Notes: generated from the sequence alone by a model not told the origin. 64,000 nucleotides of DNA from UBA9620 sp965220695 (GCA_965220695.1 OZ244838.1:868001-932000); one strand, 5' to 3'; shown: positions 25,380-34,951, counted from the first letter of the stretch. Numbers and translations: made by a program.

Positions 25380-27431
25380 TTATCGCAACCACCTGTCGAG
25401 CCACTCGAGGACCGTCTCGTGCCACTGCATGCTGTTGTGGGGCTTCAGTACCCAGTGGTTCTCGTCGGGAAAGTAGAGCAGCCGGCTGGGCACCCCGCGC
25501 CGTTGCAGGGCGTTGAAGGTGGCGAGCCCCTGTTCGAGCGGCACGCGGTGGTCCTGCTGGCCGTGGATCACCAGCATCGGCGTGCGCCACTGCGCGACGT
25601 GCCGGGCTGGATTGTGCCTCTCGTGGCCCTCGGGATTGGCGTAGTACGGGCCGCCGTGCTCCCATTCCGGGAACCAGAGCTCTTCGGTCGAGTAGTACAT
25701 CGAGCGCATGTCGAACACGCCGTCATGGTTCACCAGGCAGCGGAACCGGTCGGGCCAGTTGCCGGCAATCCAGTTGACCATGTAGCCGCCGTAGGAGGCG
25801 CCCAGCGCGCAGACATTGTCGCCGTCCATCCAGTCGTAGCGTTCGAGCGCGGCCGCCAGCCCCCGTTGCAGGTCTTCGAGCGGCTTGCCGCCCCAGTCTC
25901 CCCTGATCGCGTCGGTGAACGCCTGTCCGTAGCCGACCGAGCCGTGGAAATCGACCATCACCACGGCGTATCCGGCCGCCGCGTAGGTCTGGGGGTTCCA
26001 GCGGTAGTGGAAGTGGTTGCCGAACGAGCCCTGCGGTCCGCCGTGAATCAGGAACGCCACCGGGTAGCTGCGTCCCTCGTCGAAACGCGCCGGCTGAACC
26101 ACCTGCGCGTAGACGGTGTCGCCCTGTGCGCCGGTGAAGCTGAACTGCTCGTGCTCGCCCAGCGTGAGCGCCGCGAGCCGCTCGGCGTTGACGTGCGTGA
26201 CCTGGCGCAGGCCGCTGCCGTCGGGCCGCATGGAGAACAGCTCGACCGGGAGTTGGAGATGGTCGAGTCCGAACAACAGCCGGTCGCCGGCCAGGCGGGG
26301 CGATCCGACATAGCCGAGGTCGTCGGCGAGGGTGGTCACCCCGCCGCCGGCGACGTCGATGGCGAACAGCGACACGTGCCCGAGGTTCTGGGCGGTCGCG
26401 TAAAGTGTGGCTCCGTCCGCCGACCACAGCAGCCCGCCGGGCGAGCGGTCCCAGTCCGGGGCAAGCGCGCGCGTCTCGCCGTCCGGCCAGCGCCGCAGCA
26501 TGATGCGGAAGCGATCCGCTTCGAAGCCGGGCCGTTCCATCGCCAGGTAGGCGAGCGTCCGCCCATCCGGAGAGAACACCGGCGCCGTGTCCCAGGCGGC
26601 GTTGGACGCGGTCAGGTTCCGGGGCGCGCGTGACCCGTCGATGGGCGCCAGCCAGAGGTCGAAGTTGGTCGACCACGGTTCGTCGGGTCCGCCCGCGCGC
26701 GACGTCAGCACGAGCGAGCGGCCGTCCGGGGTGAAGGCGAACTCTTCGGCGCCGCCGAAGGGGACCGAGGGCGAGTCGCTGTCGATACCGGCCATCAGAT
26801 CGACCGGCGCGCCGCCCGTGACCGGCATGACGAAGAGGTGCGACCGGCGTCCGTCTTCCCAGGTGTCCCAGTGTCTGACGAAGCCCCGGTCGTAGAGCTG
26901 ACCGGTGGTGGCGGCGGCCTGGCGCTCCTCGAGGCGCGCGGCGGTGCAGTCCAGCGTCGGGCAGTCGGCGAAGACCTCGATCGAGAACGCCATGTGCGAG
27001 GCGTCGGGCGAAAGGGTGAGGTTCGACAGGTCGAGCGGCAGGTCGGTGATTGGTATCGCCGTGTCGCCGTCGAGGGTCACCCGCCACACCTGCGATGACC
27101 CGCTGCGCGTCGACAGGAAGTAGAGCCCCGCGCCGTCCGGCGCCCAGCGCGGATTGAAGTCGGCCGCCGGGTCGCTGGTGAGCCGGAGCGGGTCGCCGCC
27201 GTCGACGCCGACCAGCCAGATGTCGGTGCGGCGCCGGTCGTCGTCGAGGTCGACCTCGCTGCGGACGAACGCCACCTGGCGGCCGTCGGGCGAGACCTGC
27301 GGATCCGAGACGCGGTCCATCGATACCAGGTCCCGCGCGGTCATCGTCCGCGGCGTCTGGGCCGTCGCGGGCCACACGGCCGTGAGCGCGAGTACGAGCG
27401 TCAATCCGGTCAAGCGTCTGCAGTGGTGCAT
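25380..27431 (-). CDS. S9-family prolyl oligopeptidase/acylaminoacyl peptidase
   Basis: A secreted 683-residue serine peptidase. A signal peptide (about 1-24, ending ATAQ) is followed by a WD40/PD40-like propeller with repeated SPDG signatures (DPQVSPDGRQVAF, FSPDGRTLAYL, SADGATLYAT). The alpha/beta-hydrolase domain holds the nucleophile serine in GASYGGYMVNW (about 543), the aspartate in HGQQDHRVPLEQ and the histidine in DENHW. Such enzymes trim acylated or proline-containing peptides in the periplasm. GAGGG lies 5 nt before the ATG. It stands alone between the hipBA promoter and the ABC transporter. Confidence 0.92.
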   Translation of the reverse strand: MHHCRRLTGLTLVLALTAVWPATAQTPRTMTARDLVSMDRVSDPQVSPDGRQVAFVRSEVDLDDDRRRTDIWLVGVDGGDPLRLTSDPAADFNPRWAPDGAGLYFLSTRSGSSQVWRVTLDGDTAIPITDLPLDLSNLTLSPDASHMAFSIEVFADCPTLDCTAARLEERQAAATTGQLYDRGFVRHWDTWEDGRRSHLFVMPVTGGAPVDLMAGIDSDSPSVPFGGAEEFAFTPDGRSLVLTSRAGGPDEPWSTNFDLWLAPIDGSRAPRNLTASNAAWDTAPVFSPDGRTLAYLAMERPGFEADRFRIMLRRWPDGETRALAPDWDRSPGGLLWSADGATLYATAQNLGHVSLFAIDVAGGGVTTLADDLGYVGSPRLAGDRLLFGLDHLQLPVELFSMRPDGSGLRQVTHVNAERLAALTLGEHEQFSFTGAQGDTVYAQVVQPARFDEGRSYPVAFLIHGGPQGSFGNHFHYRWNPQTYAAAGYAVVMVDFHGSVGYGQAFTDAIRGDWGGKPLEDLQRGLAAALERYDWMDGDNVCALGASYGGYMVNWIAGNWPDRFRCLVNHDGVFDMRSMYYSTEELWFPEWEHGGPYYANPEGHERHNPARHVAQWRTPMLVIHGQQDHRVPLEQGLATFNALQRRGVPSRLLYFPDENHWVLKPHNSMQWHETVLEWLDRWLR

Positions 27432-27593
27432 GTGTCCCTCGCCATTTTTCGAGGTGCGATCGATCTGAGGTCGTCCACTCGATCCGGATCCGGCACGCTG
27501 CGGGGGTGCGGCGCCAAGCTCCCGGGCCGAGGGACGCGTTACCCATTAAGGATGCCAAGTTGACGCCGCCGAGTCGAGCCGGCGACGGGCGGG

Positions 27594-28358
27594 TCACTCC
27601 CAGCGGAAGACGCGGGACGCGATGAGCGTGCAGACGCCGAAGATGGCGACCAGCGCGGCTACGTCTCCCAGGTGGGCCGACCACGGGTTTCCCTCCCAGA
27701 TCCCGGACAGCAGCGACACGGCCGGTGTCAGCGGCAGGACACGTACCGCCAGTTGCATGCCCTCCGGAAAATCGGCGATCGGACTGAAGAGCCCGCAGAA
27801 GGGCAGCATGCTGTAGAGCACGAGACTGCCGAGCGGCGGTGCGAACCGCGCCGTGCGCACCAGGCTGGCGATGATGAACCCGAGCGACAGGATGCTCCAG
27901 GTGCTGAGCAGCAGCGCCAGGGCGAACGACAGGACCGGCACCTCGGCGCCCGCCGGGTAGTAGCGGCGGCCGACGAGAATCATGACGGTCACCGTGATCG
28001 CCGTCAGGAGCAGCTTCACCAGCACGTGGGTGACCAGGATGGTGATCGGCGAGAGCGGGGTCGCCCGCAGCCGTTTCAGGATGCCGCCTTCACGATAGAT
28101 GGCGATGATCGCCACCAGCGACAGGACGGTGTTGATGGCGATGAAGATGGCGGCGAACACCGGCAGTCCCACTCGCATCTGCATGGCGAGGCGTGAGGTC
28201 ATGTTCCCGAGTTGTGACCCGAACGCCCGCCCCAGGACGACGAAGAGAAGCACCGGGATGACCGCGTTGCCGATGAAACCCATCGGCTCGCGCACGAAGA
28301 TCTTGATCTCGAGCCAGGTCAATGCGGTCAGGTGCCGAAGCGCGGGTGGGAGGGTCAT
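27594..28358 (-). CDS. ABC-2 type transporter permease
   Basis: A 254-residue membrane protein with six probable helices and the ABC-2 layout. The N-terminal amphipathic helix (LTWLEIKIFVREPMGFIG) is followed by helices around VIPVLLFVVLG, FAAIFIAINTVLSLVAI, LLTAITVTVMILVG, VLSFALALLLSTWSILS, PLGSLVLYSMLPFCGLF and HLGDVAALVAIFGVCTL. It begins 7 nt after the stop of the ATPase gene, so the two form one exporter operon. The substrate is unknown; drug or lipid-like molecules are usual for the group. Confidence 0.88.
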   Translation of the reverse strand: MTLPPALRHLTALTWLEIKIFVREPMGFIGNAVIPVLLFVVLGRAFGSQLGNMTSRLAMQMRVGLPVFAAIFIAINTVLSLVAIIAIYREGGILKRLRATPLSPITILVTHVLVKLLLTAITVTVMILVGRRYYPAGAEVPVLSFALALLLSTWSILSLGFIIASLVRTARFAPPLGSLVLYSMLPFCGLFSPIADFPEGMQLAVRVLPLTPAVSLLSGIWEGNPWSAHLGDVAALVAIFGVCTLIASRVFRWE

Positions 28359-28365
28359 TGCACGG

Positions 28366-29286
28366 TCACTCCCTGACCGACCGGCCGGTCAACGTCAGGA
28401 AGACGTCTTCCAGGGTCGGTTGCTCGGTGCGGAACTCGCTGACGCGCATGCCGTGCTCCGACAGGCAGTGAATCGCCTCGGTCACGAGGTCCTGCCCGCG
28501 CCCGCGGATCGTCAGCCGCGTGTCGTCGACGGCGACCGTATCGACGGACGGGAGCGTCTCGAAGCGGGATGCCGCGTCGGCGTGGGTCGTCGAGACCACC
28601 ACCGTCCGTTCGGGGCAATGCCGCGCCACCAGACCCGCCGGGGTGTCCTGGTCGATGATCAGCCCGTGGTCGATGATGGCGACGCGGTCGCACAGCCGCT
28701 CCGCTTCCTCCATCAGGTGGGTGGTGAGAAACACCGTCTTTCCGCGCGCCGGGATGGCGCGCACCAGGTCCCAGATGGTGCGCCGGGCCTGGGGGTCGAG
28801 CCCGGTGGTGAGCTCGTCCAGGAACACGAGCTCGGGGTCGTTGATCAGCGCCAGCGCGATGAACAGGCGTTGTTTCTGGCCCCCGGACAGCGTCATGAAC
28901 CAGGCGTTGCGTTTCTCGCCGAGCCCCAACTGGTCGAGGGTGCGGTTGGTGTCGACGGAGACGTCGTACAGCGACGCCCACAGATCGACCGCCTCCCGGA
29001 CCTTGATGCGTTTCTGGAGTTGCGCTTCCTGAAGCTGCACCCCGATGCGGCGCTGCAACGCCTGGGCGTCCCGAATCGGGTCGAGCCCGAAGACGTCGAT
29101 GCGTCCCCGGTCCGGCCGGCGCAGCCCCTCGACGCACTCCATCGTCGTGGTCTTGCCGGCGCCGTTGGGACCGATCAGGCCGAAGATCTCGCCGGCCGGC
29201 ACCTCGAACGAGACATCGTCCACGGCGACGGTGCGGCCGTAGGACTTGCGGATGGAGGAGACGCGGACGACCGGCTCGCGGTGCAT
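28366..29286 (-). CDS. ABC transporter ATP-binding protein
   Basis: A 306-residue ATPase of the ABC-2/CcmA group. Walker A GPNGAGKTT (39-47), Q-loop in GVQLQEAQL, signature LSGGQKQRL, Walker B LVFLDELTTGLD and switch histidine TTHLMEEAE are all present. The residue after DE is Leu where Pro is usual, a minor change. The C-terminal 80 residues are a DUF4162-type extension (QPTLEDVFLTLTGR). It pairs with the adjacent permease. No ribosome site precedes the ATG; a TAAGAT 12-17 nt upstream may be a -10 box for a leaderless transcript. Confidence 0.92.
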   Translation of the reverse strand: MHREPVVRVSSIRKSYGRTVAVDDVSFEVPAGEIFGLIGPNGAGKTTTMECVEGLRRPDRGRIDVFGLDPIRDAQALQRRIGVQLQEAQLQKRIKVREAVDLWASLYDVSVDTNRTLDQLGLGEKRNAWFMTLSGGQKQRLFIALALINDPELVFLDELTTGLDPQARRTIWDLVRAIPARGKTVFLTTHLMEEAERLCDRVAIIDHGLIIDQDTPAGLVARHCPERTVVVSTTHADAASRFETLPSVDTVAVDDTRLTIRGRGQDLVTEAIHCLSEHGMRVSEFRTEQPTLEDVFLTLTGRSVRE

Positions 29287-29439
29287 GCGGGCGCAATCTT
29301 ACACGGGTCTCCGTCTGCCGTCCTTCACCGCGGGCGGCTTGACACGGGCGTCCGAACGGATTGCAATGCTCGGACAGGGCGCATCAAGAGGCGCGTCCGG
29401 CGCCGACCGCGGGTGGCCTGCGACGTAAAGGGGGAAACG

Positions 29440-29865
29440 ATGACGAAGTGGAAGCTGTTGGCCGCTGTCGGGTTCACGTGCGGGGTGCTGGGCGTCGGTT
29501 GGGGGATCTCGGCGCAGCAGCAGGCGTCTCGCGTGTTCGAATTGCGGATGTACACGACCGTGGAGGGCAAGCGCGCCGAGTTGTCCGATCGCTTCCGCGA
29601 TCACACCGCGGCCATGTTCGAGCAGGCCGGGATGGAGAACATCGGCTACTGGAACGCGGCCCCCGGCGACGACACGGACAACTCGTTCATCTACATGCTG
29701 GGCTACCCCTCGCTCGAGGCGCGCGACCAGATGTGGCGGACGCTGGGCGAGAACCCCGAGTTCCAGCGGGTCATCGTGGCGGCCGAGCGCTCGGAGGATC
29801 GCAAGCTGGTCGACACGATCGACGCCAGGATGCTCGTGCCGACCGGGTATTCGGCCTTGCGTTAG
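29440..29865 (+). CDS. Secreted NIPSNAP-family protein
   Basis: A 141-residue protein with a signal peptide (about 1-25) and one NIPSNAP domain, a ferredoxin-like dimeric alpha/beta fold. Family marks are VFELRMYTT at the start of the domain, DRFRDHTAAMFEQAGMENIG and FIYMLGYPSLEARDQMW. AAGGGGG lies 6 nt before the ATG. It precedes the glucose-dehydrogenase-like gene by 39 nt, so co-transcription is likely. The biochemical role of secreted NIPSNAP proteins is unknown. Confidence 0.85.
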   Translation: MTKWKLLAAVGFTCGVLGVGWGISAQQQASRVFELRMYTTVEGKRAELSDRFRDHTAAMFEQAGMENIGYWNAAPGDDTDNSFIYMLGYPSLEARDQMWRTLGENPEFQRVIVAAERSEDRKLVDTIDARMLVPTGYSALR

Positions 29866-29904
29866 GGCCGCGTATCGGACGTGCGATACAGAGAGCCAGG
29901 ACAG

Positions 29905-31869
29905 ATGGCGACGCACACAATCGCGATACGGTCCGCGCTGGGCACGGGGTTGCTCGTCGCCGGTCTGGCGGCTGCGGCCGCCGCGCAGCAGGGGACCAGC
30001 GGCGAGTGGCGTGTCCATGGCGGCGACAGCGGATTCACCCGGTACGCGGCGCTCGACCAGATCAACGCCGACACCGTCCACGACCTGGAGATCGTTTGGC
30101 GGCGGCCCGCGGTCGACCGCAGTCTCCACGACCGGTGGGACACGCTGCGGTACTCGAACAACCTCCGCTCGACCCCCCTGATGGTGGACGGGGTGCTCTA
30201 TGCCTCGAACGGCATCGGCATGGTCGAGGCGTTCGACCCGGCCACCGGCGAGACCCGCTGGGTGCAGCACCTGCCGTTCCTGACCGACGGCGAGACGCCC
30301 CGGGGCGCCGCGAACCGCGGGGTCGGGTTCTGGGAGGACGACCGCGGGGCGAATCGACGCATCCTCTCGGTGCGGCCCCCGTATCTGCTGGCGACGGACC
30401 TCGAGACCGGCGAGTTGATCCAGAGCTTCGGCGACGGGGGGATGGTCGATCTGCGGGTGTTCGCCGACACGTCCGAGCTCGTCGACTACAGCTACACCTC
30501 GCCGCCGCTGGTGGCGCGTGACGTCGTGGTGGTCGGACAGGCGATGGCGGACCATCCGCTGACCATGGAGAACCGACCGGGGTACGTGCGCGCCTACGAC
30601 GTGCGTACGGGCGCGTTGCGCTGGACCTGGAATCCGATTCCGCGCGCAGGGGAGCCCGGCGTCGAGACCTGGCTGGATGACTCCTGGGAATACTCGGGGA
30701 TGGCGAACGTCTGGACGATGATGAGCGCCGACGAGGAGCTCGGGCTCGTCTACCTGCCGACCGGGGCTCCCAGCAACGACATGTACGGCGGACACCGGCC
30801 CGGCAACAACCTCTATGCGAACAGCATCGTCTGTGTCCGCGCCGAGACCGGCGAGATGGTCTGGCACTTCCAGACCGTGCATCACGATCTGTGGGATTAT
30901 GACAACAACGTCGCGCCGATCCTGATGGACGTCACGGTCGACGGTCGCGAGATCAAGGCCGTGGTGCAGTTGACCAAGCAGGCGATGGCCTACACGTTCG
31001 ACCGCGTGACCGGCGAGCCGGTCTGGCCGATCGTCGAGCGGCCGGTGCCCGGGTCCGCGACGCCGGGGGAGTGGATCTCGCCCACCCAGCCGTTCCCGAC
31101 CCGGCCGGCGCCGTTCGACGTGCACGGCATCTCGCACGACACCCTCGTCGATTTCACGCCTGAGCTGCGCCAGGAGGCGATTGAGATCGCCGACCCGTTC
31201 GTGCTCGGCGAGATCTTCACGCCGCCGTCCATCCGGGGCGACGGCGACGGCGACCGGAAGGGAACGCTGCAGCTTCCCGGGTCGGTCGGCGGGGCCGAGT
31301 GGGGCGGCGCCGGGTTCGACCCGGAGACCGGCATGCTCTACGTGCCGTCGGTGACCGGCACCTTCGCCGCCGACCTGACCCCCGGCAACCCGGACCGGAT
31401 GAACGTGCGCTACACCCGCGGCACCCGCGCCTTTCCGGAAGGGCCGCGGGGTCTGCCGCTGCTGAAGCCGCCCTACGGCCGCATCACCGCGATCGACATG
31501 AACACCGGCGAGCACGTCTGGCGGGTCGCGAACGGCGACGGCCCGCGCAACCACCCCGACATCGCCCACCTCGACCTTCCGCCGCTCGGCCAGCCGGGAC
31601 GCGCGATGACGCTGCTGACGCAAAGCCTCCTGTTCGTCAGCGAAGGCGACCCGATCATGGTGCGCACACCGCCCGGCGCCGGGCCCGACGCCGGCAAGGG
31701 GTTCCGCGCGTTCGACAAGGAGACCGGCGCGGTGGTGTGGGAGACGACCTTCCCGGCCGGCAACGTGGGGTCGCCGATCACCTACATGCACGAGGGCCGG
31801 CAGTACATCGTGCTGCCGATCGGCTCGCTCGACTATCCGGGCGAGTGGATCGCGCTGGCGTTGCCGTAA
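29905..31869 (+). CDS. PQQ-dependent (glucose-type) dehydrogenase
   Basis: A 654-residue quinoprotein propeller with a signal peptide (about 1-28) and no N-terminal membrane domain. It resembles the membrane glucose dehydrogenase group: the active-site segment VHHDLWDYD (D331, D333) parallels HHDLWDMD of E. coli Gcd. GEWRVHGGDSGFTRYAALDQ and GAPSNDMYGGHRPGNNLYA are typical openings. The long loop between blades (31030-31250) is as expected. ATG 29905 has AGGA upstream and starts the signal peptide; an in-frame GTG 24 nt upstream is less likely. It oxidises a sugar or alcohol in the periplasm; the exact substrate is unknown. Confidence 0.88.
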   Translation: MATHTIAIRSALGTGLLVAGLAAAAAAQQGTSGEWRVHGGDSGFTRYAALDQINADTVHDLEIVWRRPAVDRSLHDRWDTLRYSNNLRSTPLMVDGVLYASNGIGMVEAFDPATGETRWVQHLPFLTDGETPRGAANRGVGFWEDDRGANRRILSVRPPYLLATDLETGELIQSFGDGGMVDLRVFADTSELVDYSYTSPPLVARDVVVVGQAMADHPLTMENRPGYVRAYDVRTGALRWTWNPIPRAGEPGVETWLDDSWEYSGMANVWTMMSADEELGLVYLPTGAPSNDMYGGHRPGNNLYANSIVCVRAETGEMVWHFQTVHHDLWDYDNNVAPILMDVTVDGREIKAVVQLTKQAMAYTFDRVTGEPVWPIVERPVPGSATPGEWISPTQPFPTRPAPFDVHGISHDTLVDFTPELRQEAIEIADPFVLGEIFTPPSIRGDGDGDRKGTLQLPGSVGGAEWGGAGFDPETGMLYVPSVTGTFAADLTPGNPDRMNVRYTRGTRAFPEGPRGLPLLKPPYGRITAIDMNTGEHVWRVANGDGPRNHPDIAHLDLPPLGQPGRAMTLLTQSLLFVSEGDPIMVRTPPGAGPDAGKGFRAFDKETGAVVWETTFPAGNVGSPITYMHEGRQYIVLPIGSLDYPGEWIALALP

Positions 31870-31924
31870 TTGCCGGCGCGCGGTGCGCGGGCGCGGTAAA
31901 CTGAGCGGCTGATCAGCCAGGACG

Positions 31925-32413
31925 ATGGCTCAGTCTGATATTCCCGTTGGGGGGCCTACGATGGAGCGGCATCCCGTGTTCACGTACCTGGCGAATGCCC
32001 GGCTTGAAACCTGGAGTACCGTATGGGCCGCCGTCGCCGACGTGCGCGTTCAGCGAGCGTGCGAGTACATTCTCAAGCACTATTCAAGCGACCGGCTGGC
32101 GCTTCAAGACGTGGCCCACCACGTCAGGATGTCCAAATGGCACCTGTCCCGCCTGCTCAATTCGGCGACCGGCTGGGGATTCACGGACCATCTAGCCGCG
32201 GTGAGAGTGGCGAGAGCGTCGCGGATGCTCGTTGACGGCCGGCTGATCGTGAAGGAAGTGGCGGGCGCCGTCGGCTATCGTTACGTCAGCCAAATGGATC
32301 GCCAGTTCAAGCGGCTCCTGGGCATCTTGCCGCAGAATCTGCGCTGCAGGGCGGCGGTTCAATTCGAACTCCAGGAACTCGCCCGCAGGTCCGGGTCAAC
32401 TCGGAGACGGTGA
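31925..32413 (+). CDS. AraC-family regulator, HTH domain only
   Basis: A 162-residue protein made almost entirely of an AraC-type double helix-turn-helix (about 40-140). The first helix pair is in LALQDVAHHVRMSKWHLSRL; the second is in LIVKEVAGAVGYRYVSQMDR, with the PQNLR ending in place of the usual P-x-x-YR. There is no sensor domain, so input must come from elsewhere or from abundance. AGGA lies just upstream of the ATG. It follows the PQQ dehydrogenase by 55 nt and overlaps the tail of the convergent sugar dehydrogenase by 18 nt, so it may regulate either. Confidence 0.8.
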   Translation: MAQSDIPVGGPTMERHPVFTYLANARLETWSTVWAAVADVRVQRACEYILKHYSSDRLALQDVAHHVRMSKWHLSRLLNSATGWGFTDHLAAVRVARASRMLVDGRLIVKEVAGAVGYRYVSQMDRQFKRLLGILPQNLRCRAAVQFELQELARRSGSTRRR

Positions 32414-33805
32414 GGGAGCAGTGGCAACATTGTCTTTCGTGTAGATGATCCGCCAGATTCGTCCCTTGACCGAGTCGGTCACGTATAGGGACCCGTCCGG
32501 ACCTTCCGCGAGACCCATTGGCCGGTAAGTGGCGTCGTTCGGCTTCATGACGGTTTGTCGGCCAGCAAAACCTGTCGCAAACACCTCCCAGCCGCCTTGG
32601 GGCCTCCCACGATTCCACGGGACGAACACGACGTCATATCCCCGCTGCTCGAACGGCATGCGGCCCCAGCCACCATGCCGTGCCACGAAAACGCCATGCC
32701 GGAAACGCGCCGGAAATTGGGTCCCGGAATAAACGAGGAGATCATTCGGTGCCGAGTGAGCCGGCAGAGCAAGCAATGGTGGAGAGTATTGGCCGCAGCG
32801 TATTCCTCCGAGCAAGTACCGAATGAAACGAAGACTGTAAGTGTTGACCCTGTTTCCATCTCCGCCATACTCCGGCGCCAACACCCGACGATTCTGGACT
32901 GGATCGTGATAACAATAGGGCCACCCGAAGTCCGAGCCGTCGGAAACCCTCAGTAGTTCGTCGGATGGAAGATCCGCATTCTGGCGGGCGGTGAACAGTT
33001 CCGGCCAATATTCACTCAGACCATCGCGTCCGTGAACCAGGACGTAGAGGCCGCGATCCGTTGGATGCCATTCCATACCGACCGAAGACCGGATTCCTGT
33101 CGCGATGCGTTCACCATCCACTAACTGTGTCTGCCTGGCTGTGGCGGCGTGAAAGCGCCAGATGCCCGCATGCCGTTCTAAGTCTGGACACGGATCCTGT
33201 CCCGCGACCCTCGGTTTCCGGTTGACGGACTGACAGGCATTCGAGGGTGCCCCGACATGAACATACAGGAACTGGTTGTCATCAAATGTGAAAGGTCTGG
33301 CGGGGTGTTCCCCGGTACAATCCCGTTCTGGGAGATCGGACACGATGATTTCCGGTGGCTCCACCGGCTTGAGGTGTCCTTGTTGCAGACGAAACCGGAC
33401 TACGGAAGTGGTCGAGGACGCATAGAGGAATCCATCGTGCAACTCGATTCCAGTGCCGACCGTCGCGCCAAGACGTGCCTCGACGTCGGCGTGCCCGTCA
33501 CCGTCCGTGTCGCGCAAACCGACGATGCCGCCCGGCGGTGTTCCGTAACGCACTGCATACAGTGCGAGATAAATGTCCCCGCCTGACGTCACGACCGAGT
33601 GGCGGGCGGCACCGACGTGATCTGCGACGACGACGGCGCAGAAGCCGTCCGGGAGCGTGATCCCGCCGTTATCGGTATTACACGGCGGGTGCGACATCAT
33701 GTGGTCGCGAACTTCTTGACTACGTCCATCTGGCGAAAGTGTTACAGCTGCTGCCGTGGATGCCATGAGGCAAGCAACGACTGCACTGTGACGAGCTTCG
33801 GGCAT
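32396..33805 (-). CDS. Soluble PQQ sugar dehydrogenase (GSDH/sorbosone type)
   Basis: A 469-residue secreted six-bladed propeller of the soluble glucose/sorbosone dehydrogenase family, unrelated in fold detail to the eight-bladed enzymes nearby. Marks are ITLPDGFCAVVVADHVGAAR near the start, RHAGIWRFHAATAR, IATGIRSSVGMEWHP, DGSDFGWPYCYHDP and PMGLAEGPDGSLYVTDS near the end. Two haem-less Cys pairs probably form disulfides. A signal peptide begins at ATG 33805; a TTG 24 nt upstream is in frame but unlikely. Its stop overlaps the AraC gene end to end. It oxidises a sugar or sugar lactone in the periplasm; the substrate is unknown. Confidence 0.85.
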   Translation of the reverse strand: MPEARHSAVVACLMASTAAAVTLSPDGRSQEVRDHMMSHPPCNTDNGGITLPDGFCAVVVADHVGAARHSVVTSGGDIYLALYAVRYGTPPGGIVGLRDTDGDGHADVEARLGATVGTGIELHDGFLYASSTTSVVRFRLQQGHLKPVEPPEIIVSDLPERDCTGEHPARPFTFDDNQFLYVHVGAPSNACQSVNRKPRVAGQDPCPDLERHAGIWRFHAATARQTQLVDGERIATGIRSSVGMEWHPTDRGLYVLVHGRDGLSEYWPELFTARQNADLPSDELLRVSDGSDFGWPYCYHDPVQNRRVLAPEYGGDGNRVNTYSLRFIRYLLGGIRCGQYSPPLLALPAHSAPNDLLVYSGTQFPARFRHGVFVARHGGWGRMPFEQRGYDVVFVPWNRGRPQGGWEVFATGFAGRQTVMKPNDATYRPMGLAEGPDGSLYVTDSVKGRIWRIIYTKDNVATAPSPSPS

Positions 33806-33870
33806 CAAATTACAACCATCCCATCGCAACTGAGTTCTTCCACGCGCATCCTCGCCACTGTCGCAACGGT

Positions 33871-34446
33871 TCAGCGACGTGGTTGTAATGTACCTGCGGA
33901 TATGCCGTCAACTAGTTCAGAGTGCGAACTGGTTCCGCTCCCAGGCGTGCCCCGGCCACGAGACCTGGAAAAGAATATATCGGCCACCTGAATCATGTGC
34001 ACGGATTCGATTTGCGTCGCCGGTGCCGAAAGGCCATACGGCAGCGCTAGGACCCATAGGTCGGATTGAATTTGAGAGATTTCCAGGAATTCACCTCGAA
34101 GAAAGCGAACCGTTCCTGGTCCGACAGAATCACTCAACACTTCAAGTGCTTCCAAATCTTCGTCCGCCTCCAAAATGACGAAGACGAGTTCAGGTAAGCC
34201 GTCGACTTCACCGTCAACAGGACGATCGACAGACACTAGACCCACGGTTTGTCCTGAGTTGTCTGAAAAGATGCTCACGTCCACATTGCCGCTTACACCC
34301 CCAGTACGCAGAAGATCGTCGAGAGCACCAAGCGGCGTTTGCAGCGATGCTGAAGTAAGAAACCCCGAACCGAGCGCCACGGCAGCCAATATGACCGCGA
34401 AACTTGCAGCGAGAATCAGCTTCTTGTTAGGTCTTCTGTAGCTCAT
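33871..34446 (-). CDS. Secreted or membrane-anchored hypothetical protein
   Basis: A 191-residue protein with basic residues then a hydrophobic segment (LILAASFAVILAAVALGSGF, about 9-28) that serves as signal or anchor. The exported part is acidic (DVSIFSDNSGQTVGLVSVDR, ILEADEDLEALEVL) and contains no cysteines. I do not recognise the family. Base composition is clearly lower in GC than the flanking metabolic genes. The Cys-rich peptide gene lies 86 nt upstream on the same strand, so the two may be one unit. Confidence 0.5.
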   Translation of the reverse strand: MSYRRPNKKLILAASFAVILAAVALGSGFLTSASLQTPLGALDDLLRTGGVSGNVDVSIFSDNSGQTVGLVSVDRPVDGEVDGLPELVFVILEADEDLEALEVLSDSVGPGTVRFLRGEFLEISQIQSDLWVLALPYGLSAPATQIESVHMIQVADIFFSRSRGRGTPGSGTSSHSELVDGISAGTLQPRR

Positions 34447-34532
34447 ATCCGCTGAACTCGCGTTCTGCAACCGCCCTGGCACAAAACCAGTGGTCCATGC
34501 TCACGACAGCCCACGTCGCTGGCCGGCGGCTA

Positions 34533-34757
34533 TCAATAGCAATCGCTGAAGCAACATTCAAAACCGAAGCAGTCCTCTTGATTCACACAAATGAACTCGC
34601 TGTCGGGATATTTGCAGGTTGGCATGGCACAACACCCTCCTGACCCTTCGAGAGGTGGTGCGAATAACCCACCAATGCCGGCCGTCAGCACGAAAACCAC
34701 GAGAGCCGCCAGCGCAAACCGAGTCGTCCGAGCTTTTGGTGTGAGTTCGGGTACCAT
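34533..34757 (-). CDS. Small secreted Cys-rich peptide
   Basis: A 74-residue precursor. Residues about 11-31 are a strong hydrophobic signal (FALAALVVFVLTAGIGGLFA). The remaining 40 residues contain eight cysteines: GGCCAMPTC, FICVNQEDC and FECCFSDCY. The spacing suggests a disulfide-knotted peptide. No homology is recognised. It is divergent from the ADOP permease gene 195 nt away and upstream of a secreted hypothetical protein. A metal-binding, toxin-like or modified-peptide role are all possible; nothing in the sequence decides. Confidence 0.55.
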   Translation of the reverse strand: MVPELTPKARTTRFALAALVVFVLTAGIGGLFAPPLEGSGGCCAMPTCKYPDSEFICVNQEDCFGFECCFSDCY

Positions 34758-34951
34758 CTGGTTCTCCTCATATGCGTTGAACTGCGCGACGCGACGCCTG
34801 CGCGGTGTAAGCGATCACACTGTATCTCATCGCACAGATGGTCCTCCACGGATTCATGCGTATCTGATGTGAAACGTAATCATTTGCTGCTGTCCGTTGC
34901 GGATCAGTTGATTCGTCTGTGGGTTCGTGTACTCTTGATTCAACTACGCGT

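Noticed and set aside
29905..31869. D-x-D in the glucose-type dehydrogenase as a lanthanide mark
   Set aside because: E. coli glucose dehydrogenase has the same WDxD pattern and uses calcium or magnesium, so the motif is not informative in this group.
34533..34757. Cys-rich peptide as a known RiPP precursor
   Set aside because: It has a Sec-type signal rather than a leader with a known recognition motif, and no modification enzyme lies nearby.
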